Shown: positions 1-7,939 of the stretch, piece after piece
Layout: every line of letters begins with the position of its first letter
Numbering within the stretch: position 1 is the stretch's first letter
Origin: Roseiarcus sp963809245
GTDB taxonomy: Bacteria > Pseudomonadota > Alphaproteobacteria > Rhizobiales > Beijerinckiaceae
Assembly (NCBI GenBank): GCA_963809245.1
Contig: CAWEIU010000009.1
Coordinates: forward strand, 434,001 to 498,000
Length of the DNA stretch: 64,000 bases
Reading direction: 5' to 3'
Notes under the pieces: model-generated
Database searches by the model: none
What the model was told of the DNA's origin: nothing
What the model saw: the letters and a program-made list of their open reading frames with translations, nothing else
Position numbers and translations under genes: made by a program

Positions 1-600
1 CGGACCTTCAACATCAAGAGCACGACCCTGACGCCCGGCGACGACTACGGGATGATGCGCGAAGTGCTGAGCCGCCGCTTCGCGCGCCTCGCCAAGCAGG
101 AAGCCGAGGCGCCCGCGCACGCCGACGAAGGCGCTTTCCCCGACCGGCCCGACCTCGTCATCATCGACGGCGGACGCGGCCAGTTGGAGGCGGCCAAGCA
201 GATTTTCGCCGAACAAGAGGTCGACGGCGTCGCGCTCGCCTCGATCGCCAAGGGGCCGGATCGCAACGCCGGGCGCGAGACCTTCTTCATCGAAGGCCGC
301 GAGCCGTTCAAGCTGAGCCCGCGCGATCCGGCGCTGTTCTTCGTTCAGCGCCTGCGCGACGAGGCGCATCGCTTCGCCATCGGCACGCATCGTGCGCGGC
401 GCAAGCGGGAATTCGTCAAGAGCCCGCTCGACGAAATCCCCGGCATCGGCCCGGCCCGCAAGCGCGCTTTGCTGCACGCCTTCGGCTCCGCCAAGGACGT
501 CGCCAGAGCCGGCCTCGCCGATCTCGAGAAGACGCCGGGCCTCAACGCCGCGACGGCGAAGCTGGTCTACGATTTCTTTCACGAGGCTGGCAGGACCTGA
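1..600 (+). CDS. uvrC: UvrABC system protein C, C-terminal part (5' end outside window)
   Basis: Last 199 residues of UvrC, the nuclease subunit of nucleotide excision repair that makes both incisions around a UvrB-marked lesion. The reading frame is open from base 1, so the start lies outside the window. The fragment begins in the conserved 'TPGDDYGMMREV' block. It continues into the RNase H-like endonuclease domain ('LVIIDGGRGQ', Asp near residue 56; 'DEAHRFAI') and ends with a tandem helix-hairpin-helix DNA-binding domain (about residues 147-195, 'IPGIGPARKRALL' and 'TPGLNAATAKLV'). The next gene, prmA, is separated only by a palindromic repeat. Nothing looks broken in the visible part. 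Confidence 0.95.
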   Translation, partial: RTFNIKSTTLTPGDDYGMMREVLSRRFARLAKQEAEAPAHADEGAFPDRPDLVIIDGGRGQLEAAKQIFAEQEVDGVALASIAKGPDRNAGRETFFIEGREPFKLSPRDPALFFVQRLRDEAHRFAIGTHRARRKREFVKSPLDEIPGIGPARKRALLHAFGSAKDVARAGLADLEKTPGLNAATAKLVYDFFHEAGRT

Positions 601-623
601 GGCGGCGTGCTAGGGGGCGACTT

Positions 624-783
624 CCCCTTCTCCCCTTGCGGGAGAAGGTGGCGCGCCGTTAGGCGCGACGGATGAAGGGGTCGGCGCGTGAGCGCCTTGC
701 CCCCTCGCCGCAGATGCGCCTTTCGGCGCGACCCCTCATCCGGCCGGCTTCGCCGGCCACCTTCTCCCGCAAGGGGAGAAGGG
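624..783. repeat. Long inverted repeat element, copy 1
   Basis: The arms at 624-650 and 758-783 are near-perfect reverse complements built on ccttctccccttgcgggaga. They enclose about 107 bases that include 'ggatgaaggggt' and 'acccctcatccgg' blocks. The element fills the whole uvrC-prmA gap and closely resembles the element at 5103-5286. This type of palindromic intergenic repeat is common in alphaproteobacterial genomes. It probably forms a large hairpin at the RNA level. Confidence 0.8.
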
Positions 784-801
784 CGTCCTGTGGAAGCCGC
801 A

Positions 802-1713
802 ATGCTCGAAGGCCTGCCCCCCAACAACGCCGCGCACCTCCTGCGCCTCGTCTGCGACGAGAAGCGCGCGCGGGCGGTCGCCGACCTCATCGTCGAAAGT
901 TTTGAGCCCGCCGAGGCCGCGTCGACCGCCTTCGAGACCGAGGAGCCGTGGCCGGGCGGCGGCAAGGCGTGGCTGGTGGAGGTCTATTTCGGCTTCGAGC
1001 CGGACGAAGAGGGCTTGCGCGAGCTTGTCGCCCTCGCGGCGGGAGAGGAGGCTGCGAGCGCGGTCGAATTCGGCCTCACCGAGAAGCGCGATTGGGTCGC
1101 CAACGCGCTCGCCGGCCTCGCGCCGGTGAGGGCGGGGCGCTTCCTCGTCCATGGAGCGCATGATCGTCCAAGGGTCAAGCCGAACGATGTCGGCGTCGAG
1201 ATCGAAGCCGGCCTCGCCTTCGGCACCGGCCACCACGGCACGACGCGCGGTTGCCTCATCCATTTCGACCGCCTCCTGAAGCGACGACGCCCGGCCCATG
1301 TGCTCGACGTCGGCTGCGGCGCCGGCGTGCTCGCCATCGCCGCCGCGAAAGTCCTCGGACGTAAGGTCTGGCTCGGCGACATCGATCCCGTCGCCGTCGA
1401 GGTCGCCAACGCCAACGCGCGGCTGAACGGCGTCGGCGCGCATTGCAAGGCGATCGTCTCGCGCGGCGTCGAGAGCCGGGCGCTGCGGGAAGGCGCGCCC
1501 TACGACGTCGTCTTCGCCAACATCCTCGCCAAGCCCCTGCGCCTGCTCGCCCCTTCGCTCGCCGCCGTCATCGCGCGCGACGGCGAGGCGATCGTCTCCG
1601 GCCTGCTGCTCGGGGATGTCCCCGGCGTTCTGGCGGCGTGGCGGGCGCAGGGGTTTTCCTTGCGCGAGCGCATCGACCTCGAGGGCTGGGCGAGCTTGCG
1701 GTTGGGCCGGTGA
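802..1713 (+). CDS. prmA: Ribosomal protein L11 methyltransferase
   Basis: A 303-residue SAM-dependent methyltransferase that trimethylates ribosomal protein L11. The class I Rossmann SAM-binding motif is 'VLDVGCGAGVLAIAAAK' (about residues 168-184). The acidic loop is 'GDIDPVAVEVA', and the PrmA-type motif IV is 'FANILAKPLRLLAP'. The block 'GLAFGTGHHGTTRGCL' is typical of this family. The open frame extends further upstream to 688, but that extension translates the palindromic repeat, so the ATG at 802 is preferred. An in-frame GTG at 790 is the alternative. Not clearly in an operon with downstream genes. Confidence 0.92.
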   Translation: MLEGLPPNNAAHLLRLVCDEKRARAVADLIVESFEPAEAASTAFETEEPWPGGGKAWLVEVYFGFEPDEEGLRELVALAAGEEAASAVEFGLTEKRDWVANALAGLAPVRAGRFLVHGAHDRPRVKPNDVGVEIEAGLAFGTGHHGTTRGCLIHFDRLLKRRRPAHVLDVGCGAGVLAIAAAKVLGRKVWLGDIDPVAVEVANANARLNGVGAHCKAIVSRGVESRALREGAPYDVVFANILAKPLRLLAPSLAAVIARDGEAIVSGLLLGDVPGVLAAWRAQGFSLRERIDLEGWASLRLGR

Positions 1714-1770
1714 GGCTTGCGCGCACCCGCTCCCTGCCATACATATCCATTTTGCCGCAGGGGATATTCC

Positions 1771-2016
1771 ATGCCGCTTTATATCCGCGATGATGACGTG
1801 GATGCGTTGGCCATCCAAGTGCAGGCGATAACGGGTGCGCCGACGAAGACGGAGGCGGTGAGGCTCGCGCTTCAGCACGAGATCGCGCGCAACCGAAAGG
1901 CGACGCCACTGCGGGAGCGTTTGGCGAAGGCGAAGGCGCTCGCGGAGTCGATTGGCGTCCGTGACCCTGCCTTCAACATGAAGACCTTCACGGACGAGAT
2001 GTGGGGCGGCGACTGA
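1771..2016 (+). CDS. vapB: VapB-type antitoxin
   Basis: An 81-residue protein of the Rv0623/PSK-like VapB antitoxin family. It carries a short N-terminal strand and helix ('MPLYIRDDDVDALAIQVQ'), a 'TGAPTKTEAVRLAL' ribbon-helix-helix-like DNA-binding segment, and a charged C-terminus ('DEMWGGD') expected to wrap the toxin. The ATG at 1771 is chosen because upstream in-frame residues are unconserved and 'aggggatattcc' precedes it. Its stop codon overlaps the vapC start by one base (tgATG), the usual translational coupling. Such pairs typically autorepress through the antitoxin. Confidence 0.85.
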   Translation: MPLYIRDDDVDALAIQVQAITGAPTKTEAVRLALQHEIARNRKATPLRERLAKAKALAESIGVRDPAFNMKTFTDEMWGGD

Positions 2017-2453
2017 TGTTCGTCGACGCTTCGGCGATCGTTGCGATTCTGAACGGCGAGCGCGAGTGCGACGCGTTGGTCTCATGCATTGAGCGCGCCA
2101 GCGAGCCGCTGATGTATTCACCGCTCGTCCGCTTCGAGGCGATCGTGTCCTTGGCGAGAGCTAGGACGCATGGCGCGAGTCCCACGGCCGAGACTATCGC
2201 TCGAGCGAGTGCTGCGGTTGACCTGTTTCTCGAGGAGATCGAGGCGGCGGAAGTTATCGTAACTCCCGAAATAGGGCGCCTCGCCGTCGACGCGAGCGCT
2301 CGATATGGCAAGGTCGTCGGGCATCCCGCGGCGCTCAATTTCGGTGATTGCTTTGCCTATGCGTGTGCGCGGAGGCATGAACAGGCGCTCCTGTTCATCG
2401 GCGGCGATTTCCCGAAAACTGACCTGGCGAGCGCGCTGAACGCCTCGCCCTGA
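2016..2453 (+). CDS. vapC: VapC-type PIN-domain ribonuclease toxin
   Basis: A 145-residue PIN-domain toxin, predicted to be a Mg2+-dependent RNase held in check by the VapB encoded immediately upstream. The acidic PIN residues are visible: Asp4 ('FVDASAIVAIL'), Glu41 ('VRFEAIVSL'), Asp111 ('LNFGDCFAYA') and Asp131 ('FIGGDFPKTD'). Length matches the family, and nothing suggests inactivation. An in-frame ATG at 2001 exists, but the ATG at 2016 gives the canonical N-terminus and the one-base overlap with vapB. Confidence 0.88.
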   Translation: MFVDASAIVAILNGERECDALVSCIERASEPLMYSPLVRFEAIVSLARARTHGASPTAETIARASAAVDLFLEEIEAAEVIVTPEIGRLAVDASARYGKVVGHPAALNFGDCFAYACARRHEQALLFIGGDFPKTDLASALNASP

Positions 2454-2468
2454 CTGGCTCATCAACGC

Positions 2469-3893
2469 CTAGTCCCTGAACGAAGCGCCTTCGACGCCCG
2501 CCTCGCTGGGCGGAGCGTAGCGGCCGCCAAAACTCTCCGTGGTGAAGCGCTCGGCGGTCATCGTCGGCGACCAATAGTCCGCCGCGAGTCCCATCTTCCG
2601 CTTCAGGCTTCGGACGAAGTCCGCCGGCGAGGGAATGTCGCGCCACACTTGGGGCAGGTAGAGGCCGGTCGACTGGCGGTCGCGCAGCGACAGCCCGTCC
2701 TCGCCCGGCCGCAATTGCTCGACGAGATCCCGTTCGCTCGCCACGCGCATCGGCACGGACGGCGACAACACGGAGAGCGAGATCGTGAGCTCCGGCAATT
2801 CGCCGCGCGCAAGCGGCGGGAAACGCGGATCGTCGAAGCCGGCGCTCGCGGCGTTGATGGCGACATCGTGGATCAGCGGCCGGTGCGGTCTTACCGAACC
2901 GACACAGCCACGCAGATCGCCGCCGCGCTCCAGCGTCACGAAGGCGGCGCGGCAAGCTGTCAAGGCGGCGGGCAGTCGCGCGTCGGCGACAACGTTCGGG
3001 CCTGCCCCGCCATATTCCGCTGCGAAATCGAGCGAGGCCGAGGCGACCGCGAGCAGGCGGACGCGCTCGGCTTCGGTCAGGCGGGCGATGTCGGGATATT
3101 CGAAGGCGAAGGCGCCGTAGCCGACCACCCGATCCCTCGGGCCGCCGGCGTCGTCGGACGTGGCGAAGGCGAGGCCGGTCGCGCGCATCTGCAGCGCCTC
3201 GGCGCGGCGGATCGCGCCCCTCAGGCTTGCATAGCCGCAGGCGTTGTCGGGCCCGATCTCGCGCCAGCGGCCGGTCTCGACGAGGCGTCGCGTCTCGGCG
3301 TCGCGCGTCCTCGCGACGTGGCGCGGGTGGAAGTGCGAAAGGTCCGAGGAGATGCAAATGGCGGTCTCGGCGCCGCCCCAAAGGCGGGCGAGCAACTCCT
3401 CGACAAGCTCCGCCGGGGCGTCGCCGACCAGCGCCGGCACGATCTCCAGCCCCGGCGCCAGGCGTTGCAGGAAGATCAGCACCATCTCCAGGCTATGCTC
3501 GCCCTCGAACGGCTGTGGGTCGACGCTGACGCCTTCGAGCGGCGCGACCGCGCGCAGGGCCTCTGCGGCGACTGGGGCGACGCCGAGGGGCGACGCCCAG
3601 GCGGAAGCCGGATGGAGCGCGACGCCTCGCAGCGGCATGCGGTGGTTGGGCCCGAGAATGACAGCGCGTCGGAGGCCGCCGCTGCGATCGAGCGCGCGGA
3701 CGGCCTGGGCCGCGACGGCGCCGGAATAAGCGACGCCGGCGTGAGGAACGACGACCATCTTGGCGCGGTATGACGACGGCGGCGCTATCGCGAGGGCGCC
3801 GGCGAGCGCCCCGGGATCGCTCGGATAGAAATGGCCAGCGACCTGGGCGGGGTGAACGGACTTGGCCTCGTCAGATGGGCTCGCGCGGCTCAT
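2469..3893 (-). CDS. AmmeMemoRadiSam system protein, fused Memo (B) and AMMECR1 (A) domains
   Basis: A 474-residue two-domain protein. Residues ~15-270 match the Memo-like family related to LigB dioxygenases ('VVVPHAGVAYSGAVAAQAV', 'GPNHRMP', 'EGEHSLEMVLIFLQ', 'CISSDLSHFH'). Residues ~275-465 match AMMECR1 ('RAAFVTLERGGDLRGCVGSV', 'ELTISLSVLSP', 'LRPGEDGLSL'). In many genomes these two proteins and a radical SAM enzyme occur together as the AmmeMemoRadiSam system, whose biochemical job is not settled. The radical SAM partner is encoded divergently at 4004, sharing a ~110-base intergenic region. Both domains appear complete. The fusion is seen in the sequence; the functional link is inferred from synteny. 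Confidence 0.9.
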   Translation of the reverse strand: MSRASPSDEAKSVHPAQVAGHFYPSDPGALAGALAIAPPSSYRAKMVVVPHAGVAYSGAVAAQAVRALDRSGGLRRAVILGPNHRMPLRGVALHPASAWASPLGVAPVAAEALRAVAPLEGVSVDPQPFEGEHSLEMVLIFLQRLAPGLEIVPALVGDAPAELVEELLARLWGGAETAICISSDLSHFHPRHVARTRDAETRRLVETGRWREIGPDNACGYASLRGAIRRAEALQMRATGLAFATSDDAGGPRDRVVGYGAFAFEYPDIARLTEAERVRLLAVASASLDFAAEYGGAGPNVVADARLPAALTACRAAFVTLERGGDLRGCVGSVRPHRPLIHDVAINAASAGFDDPRFPPLARGELPELTISLSVLSPSVPMRVASERDLVEQLRPGEDGLSLRDRQSTGLYLPQVWRDIPSPADFVRSLKRKMGLAADYWSPTMTAERFTTESFGGRYAPPSEAGVEGASFRD

Positions 3894-4003
3894 CGGAGTT
3901 CTCGAAATCCAGCGTCAAAAGGCCCTCGCTGAACGGGGCGGACGCTGCGCCGGCGCCCTTCGCTTCCTATATAGGGAGGGCCTGCCGGCAATGGGTCGCT
4001 CCC

Positions 4004-5077
4004 ATGCGCATCGTCGATCATTTTTCCAGCCCGCTGCCAGACGGGCGCATCCTTTGTGAAGTCTGTCCGCGCGCCTGCAAGATCGGCGTCGGACAACGTG
4101 GGCTGTGCTACGTCAGGCAGAACGTCGACGGCCATATGGTCCTGACCACCGACGGGCTGTCGTCCGGCTTCTGCATCGACCCGGTCGAGAAGAAGCCGCT
4201 CAACCACTTCTACCCCGGCAGCTCCGTGCTTTCGTTTGGAACAGCGGGCTGCAATCTCGCCTGCGCCTTCTGCCAGAACCACGAAATCTCCAAGAGCCGC
4301 GAGGTCGAGACCAGCGCGCAGAAGGCGACGCCGGAGGCGATCGCACGCGCCGCGACGGAGCTTGGCTGTGCAAGCGTCGCCTTCACCTACAACGACCCCG
4401 TCATCTTCTTCGAATATGCGATGGATGTTGCGGCGGCCTGCCATGAGCGCGGCGTCAAAGCGGTCGCCGTGACGGCGGGCTACATGTGTCCCGAGCCGCG
4501 CGCGGAATTCTACCGCTCGATCGACGCCGCCAATGTCGATCTCAAAGGCTTCACCGAGGAATTCTACCGCCGCCACACCGCCTCGCATCTCGAGCCGGTG
4601 CTCGATACGCTGCGCTATCTCAAGCGCGAGACGAACGTTTGGCTGGAGATCACGACGCTGCTGATCCCCGGCGAAAACGATGCGCCGGAAGAGATCGACG
4701 CGATGACGAAGTGGATCGCTGCGGAGTTGGGGACCGAGGTCCCGCTGCATTTCACCGCCTTCCATCCGGACTATCGCATGTTGGACCACCCGCCGACGCC
4801 GAAGGAAACGCTGATGAGGGCGCGCGGCCAAGCAATCGCCAACGGCCTCAAGCACGTCTACACCGGCAATCGGCGCGGCCCCGAGGGCGAGACGACGTTC
4901 TGCGCCGGCTGTGGCGCCGCGCTGATCGGGCGCGACGCTTACGAGCTGACCGCCTACGAGGTCGGCGCCGCGGGCGCCTGTCCGCAGTGCGCCAGGCCGC
5001 TCGCCGGCCGCTTCGCCGAGACGCGAGGCCATTGGGGGCGGCGCCGGCGGGCGGTTGCGATCGAGGCCTATGCGTGA
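4004..5077 (+). CDS. amrS: AmmeMemoRadiSam system radical SAM enzyme
   Basis: A 357-residue radical SAM protein. The 4Fe-4S motif is Cys83-x3-Cys87-x2-Cys90 ('CNLACAFCQN'), preceded by the family-typical 'CEVCPRACKIGVGQRGLC' segment and followed by 'AFTYNDPVIFFEYA'. The C-terminus has extra Cys pairs ('CAGCGAALIG', 'CPQCARPL') that look like a zinc ribbon. The open frame reaches back to 3770, over the divergent Memo gene, so the ATG at 4004 (start of 'MRIVDHFSSPLPDG') is chosen. Related to the PflA-activase-like group; the substrate is unknown. It shares a divergent promoter region with the Memo/AMMECR1 gene. Confidence 0.88.
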   Translation: MRIVDHFSSPLPDGRILCEVCPRACKIGVGQRGLCYVRQNVDGHMVLTTDGLSSGFCIDPVEKKPLNHFYPGSSVLSFGTAGCNLACAFCQNHEISKSREVETSAQKATPEAIARAATELGCASVAFTYNDPVIFFEYAMDVAAACHERGVKAVAVTAGYMCPEPRAEFYRSIDAANVDLKGFTEEFYRRHTASHLEPVLDTLRYLKRETNVWLEITTLLIPGENDAPEEIDAMTKWIAAELGTEVPLHFTAFHPDYRMLDHPPTPKETLMRARGQAIANGLKHVYTGNRRGPEGETTFCAGCGAALIGRDAYELTAYEVGAAGACPQCARPLAGRFAETRGHWGRRRRAVAIEAYA

Positions 5078-5102
5078 GGCTCCTCGTGACGGCCGCGATC
5101 TG

Positions 5103-5286
5103 CCCCTTCTCCCCTTGCGGGAGAAGGTGTCGCTCCTCCAGGGGCGGCGGATGAGCGCCGCAAGGCGCTCCACTCGCGCCTCCAAGCGAAGACCAGATAG
5201 CCGCTGGCCACCGCCAGCCATGTCGCCGGCGGAAGCAACCCCTCATCCGGCGCTTCGCGCCACCTTCTCCCGCAAGGGGAGAAGGG
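5103..5286. repeat. Long inverted repeat element, copy 2
   Basis: The arms at 5103-5129 and 5261-5286 are reverse complements and nearly identical to those of the element at 624-783. About 130 bases lie between them, with internal 'ggcggatga' and 'cccctcatccgg' blocks. The element occupies essentially the entire gap between the convergent radical SAM and LysR genes, where it could act as a bidirectional transcription attenuator. No other feature is seen in this gap. Confidence 0.8.
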
Positions 5287-5288
5287 AT

Positions 5289-6170
5289 TCATACGAAGGT
5301 CGCGCGGTCCCTCGTCACGGCGGCGATCAGGTGCTCGCACACCGCCTTGATGCGCCCGAGCCCGCGGGTGTCCTCGTGGGTGACGATCCAGTAGCTGCGC
5401 ATCGCGCGACGCTCGGGGAGCACGCGGCGCAGATCGGGGAAACGGCGGGCGATGAAATCGTGCACCACGCCGAGCCCGAGCCCGGCGCGCAGCGCCTCGA
5501 ATTGCGTCACCGCGCTGGCGCATTCGAAGGCGGTCGGCGCGCCGTCGTAGAGTTCGCGCACATAGTCGAGCGCGCTGGAGAAGGCGTATTCCTCGACATA
5601 GCCGATCAGCCGATGGCCGGCGAGGTCGCTGACTTCGCGCGGCGTTTCGTGCGCCTTCAGGTAATCGGCGCTGGCGTAGACGCCGAGGCTGTAGTCGGTG
5701 AGCTTGCGCGCGACGAAGCGGCCTTCCTCCGGCTTGTCGAGGCCGATCACGATGTCGAGCTCGCGCCGCGCCAGCGGCATCAATTGCGGCGCCGGCACGA
5801 GCTGGATGCGCACGCCCGGATTGCGCGCGATGAAGTCGCCGAGCGCGCCGGCGAGATAGTAAGTGGAGAAGCCGTCCGGCGCGCCGATCCGCACCACGCC
5901 GGTCAGCTCGACGTCGACGTCGGAAATCTCCGACTGCGCGTGCAGGAACGCGCTCTCCATCTCCTCCGCGGCGGCGAGGAAGCGCTCGCCGGCGCTCGTC
6001 AGCCGCGCGCCGGTCGTGCGCCGGTCGAACAGCCGCGCGCCGAGCGTGCTCTCGAGCGCCGCGATGCGCCGGCTGACTGTCGCGTGGTCGAGCCGCAGCC
6101 GTTTGGCGGCGCCGACAAACTGGCCGGCGCGGGCGACGGCGAGGAAGACTCTGACGTTGTCCCAGTCCAT
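5289..6170 (-). CDS. LysR-family transcriptional regulator
   Basis: A 293-residue LysR-type regulator. The N-terminal winged helix-turn-helix is 'VRVFLAVARAGQFVGAAKRL' then 'ATVSRRIAALESTLGARLF' (residues ~6-50). A linker helix and a periplasmic-binding-like effector domain (~90-290) follow. It is divergent from mmsA with a ~110-base gap, so it probably controls the downstream valine/branched-chain degradation cluster. LysR proteins usually act on adjacent divergent operons through T-N11-A sites, but no specific site was confirmed here. The effector is unknown. Confidence 0.9.
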   Translation of the reverse strand: MDWDNVRVFLAVARAGQFVGAAKRLRLDHATVSRRIAALESTLGARLFDRRTTGARLTSAGERFLAAAEEMESAFLHAQSEISDVDVELTGVVRIGAPDGFSTYYLAGALGDFIARNPGVRIQLVPAPQLMPLARRELDIVIGLDKPEEGRFVARKLTDYSLGVYASADYLKAHETPREVSDLAGHRLIGYVEEYAFSSALDYVRELYDGAPTAFECASAVTQFEALRAGLGLGVVHDFIARRFPDLRRVLPERRAMRSYWIVTHEDTRGLGRIKAVCEHLIAAVTRDRATFV

Positions 6171-6279
6171 GGGGGCGTCTGCCTATTTCCGCACGTCCGT
6201 TGCGCGCAATCGGCGATTGCTGTGCAGGAAAGCCTGACGCATAAAGGCTGCCAGCAACGACTTCAAGGGAGAGACCCCC

Positions 6280-7776
6280 ATGATCGAATACGGGCATTTC
6301 ATCGGCGGCAAGCGCGTCGCCGGGACTTCCGGACGGACGAGCGAAGTGTTTCAGCCGATGGACGGCACCGTGCGCGGCACGGTCGCGCTCGCCTCGGCCG
6401 ACGAGCTGCGCGCCGCGGTCAGCAACGCCAAGGCGGCTCAGCCGGCGTGGGCGGCGGTCAATCCGCAGCGCCGCGTCCGCGTTCTGATGAAGTTCTACGA
6501 GCTCATCGCGCAACACACCGAGGAACTCGCCGACATCCTCGCCCGCGAGCACGGCAAGACGATTCCCGACGCCAGGGGCGACATCCAGCGCGGCGTCGAA
6601 GTGGTCGAGTTCGCGTTCGGCGCGCCGCACCTGATGAAGGGCGAATACACCGACGGCGCCGGTCCCGGCATCGACCTCTATTCGATGCGCCAGCCGCTCG
6701 GCGTCGTCGCCGGCATCACGCCGTTCAACTTCCCGGCGATGATCCCGCTCTGGAAGCTCGCGCCCGCCATCGCTTGCGGCAACGCCTTCATCCTCAAGCC
6801 TTCCGAGCGCGATCCTGGCGTGCCGATGCGCCTCGCCGAACTGTTCGTCGAAGCGGGCGGACCTCCCGGCATCCTCAATGTCGTCAACGGCGACAAGGTC
6901 GCGGTCGACGCAATCCTCGACGATCCGGACATCCAGGCGATCGGCTTCGTCGGTTCGACGCCGATCGCGCACTACATCTATTCGCGCGGCACGGCGAGCG
7001 GCAAGCGCGTGCAGTGCTTCGGCGGCGCCAAGAACCATATGGTGATCATGCCCGACGCCGACATGGATCAGACGGTCGACGCGCTGATCGGCGCCGGCTA
7101 CGGCGCGGCGGGCGAGCGCTGCATGGCGATCTCGGTCGCGGTGCCGGTCGGCCAGAAGACGGCGGACGAACTGGTGCGTCGGCTCATCCCGCGCGTCGAA
7201 TCGCTCAAGGTCGGCCCCTCCACAGACGGCAGCGCCGATTACGGTCCGCTGGTGACGCGCGCCCACATGGAGAAGGTGAAGAGTTACATCGATCTCGGCG
7301 TTACGGAAGGCGCCAAGCTCGCCGTCGACGGGCGCGGATTCAAGATGCAGGGTTACGAGAACGGCTTCTATCTCGGCGGCAGCCTGTTCGACAATGTCAC
7401 CAAAGACATGCGCATCTACAAGGAGGAGATCTTCGGCCCGGTTCTCTCGGTCGTGCGGGCGGCGACGTACAACGAAGCGCTCGGCCTCTGCAACGACCAC
7501 GAATACGGCAACGGCGTCGCGATCTTCACGCGCGACGGCGACGCGGCGCGCGACTTCGCCGCCAAGGTCCAGGTCGGCATGGTCGGCGTCAACGTGCCGA
7601 TCCCGGTGCCGGTCGCCTACTACACCTTCGGCGGCTGGAAGCGATCCGGCTTCGGCGATCTCAACCAGCACGGCCCGGATTCGGTCCGCTTCTACACCAA
7701 GACCAAGACCGTCACCGCGCGCTGGCCGTCGGGCATGAAGGAAGGCGCGCAATTCGCCATTCCGACGATGGGGTGA
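6280..7776 (+). CDS. mmsA: CoA-acylating methylmalonate-semialdehyde dehydrogenase
   Basis: A 498-residue aldehyde dehydrogenase-superfamily enzyme that converts (methyl)malonate semialdehyde, NAD+ and CoA to propionyl- or acetyl-CoA, a late step in valine and myo-inositol breakdown. Visible family features are 'GITPFNFPAMIPLW', 'FVGSTPIAHYIY', 'FGGAKNHMVIMPDAD' and the catalytic Cys281 in 'GERCMAIS'. The C-terminal 'YYTFGGWKRSGFGD' is also typical. The start ATG has a good ribosome site ('aagggagagaccccc'). It heads a cluster with isobutyryl-CoA dehydrogenase and 3-hydroxyisobutyrate dehydrogenase and is divergent from a LysR regulator. Confidence 0.94.
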   Translation: MIEYGHFIGGKRVAGTSGRTSEVFQPMDGTVRGTVALASADELRAAVSNAKAAQPAWAAVNPQRRVRVLMKFYELIAQHTEELADILAREHGKTIPDARGDIQRGVEVVEFAFGAPHLMKGEYTDGAGPGIDLYSMRQPLGVVAGITPFNFPAMIPLWKLAPAIACGNAFILKPSERDPGVPMRLAELFVEAGGPPGILNVVNGDKVAVDAILDDPDIQAIGFVGSTPIAHYIYSRGTASGKRVQCFGGAKNHMVIMPDADMDQTVDALIGAGYGAAGERCMAISVAVPVGQKTADELVRRLIPRVESLKVGPSTDGSADYGPLVTRAHMEKVKSYIDLGVTEGAKLAVDGRGFKMQGYENGFYLGGSLFDNVTKDMRIYKEEIFGPVLSVVRAATYNEALGLCNDHEYGNGVAIFTRDGDAARDFAAKVQVGMVGVNVPIPVPVAYYTFGGWKRSGFGDLNQHGPDSVRFYTKTKTVTARWPSGMKEGAQFAIPTMG

Positions 7777-7939
7777 GCAGTACGATAGGAACGCGACGAG
7801 GCGCAGCGCCTTATCGCGTTGAAAGACAGGGCAGATGCGATAATTCAAAATGTCATGGCCGGGCTCGTCCAGCGCAAGGCCGGTCATGACTGCTAGACTG
7901 CTCTGGGGCACTGAGGCCGCCGATTGGAGCTGAGCGCCA

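Noticed and set aside
5055..7911. Very long open frames (over 940 codons) on both strands across the LysR-mmsA region
   Set aside because: They are arginine-rich shadows of the real LysR and mmsA genes in high-GC DNA, with no domains.
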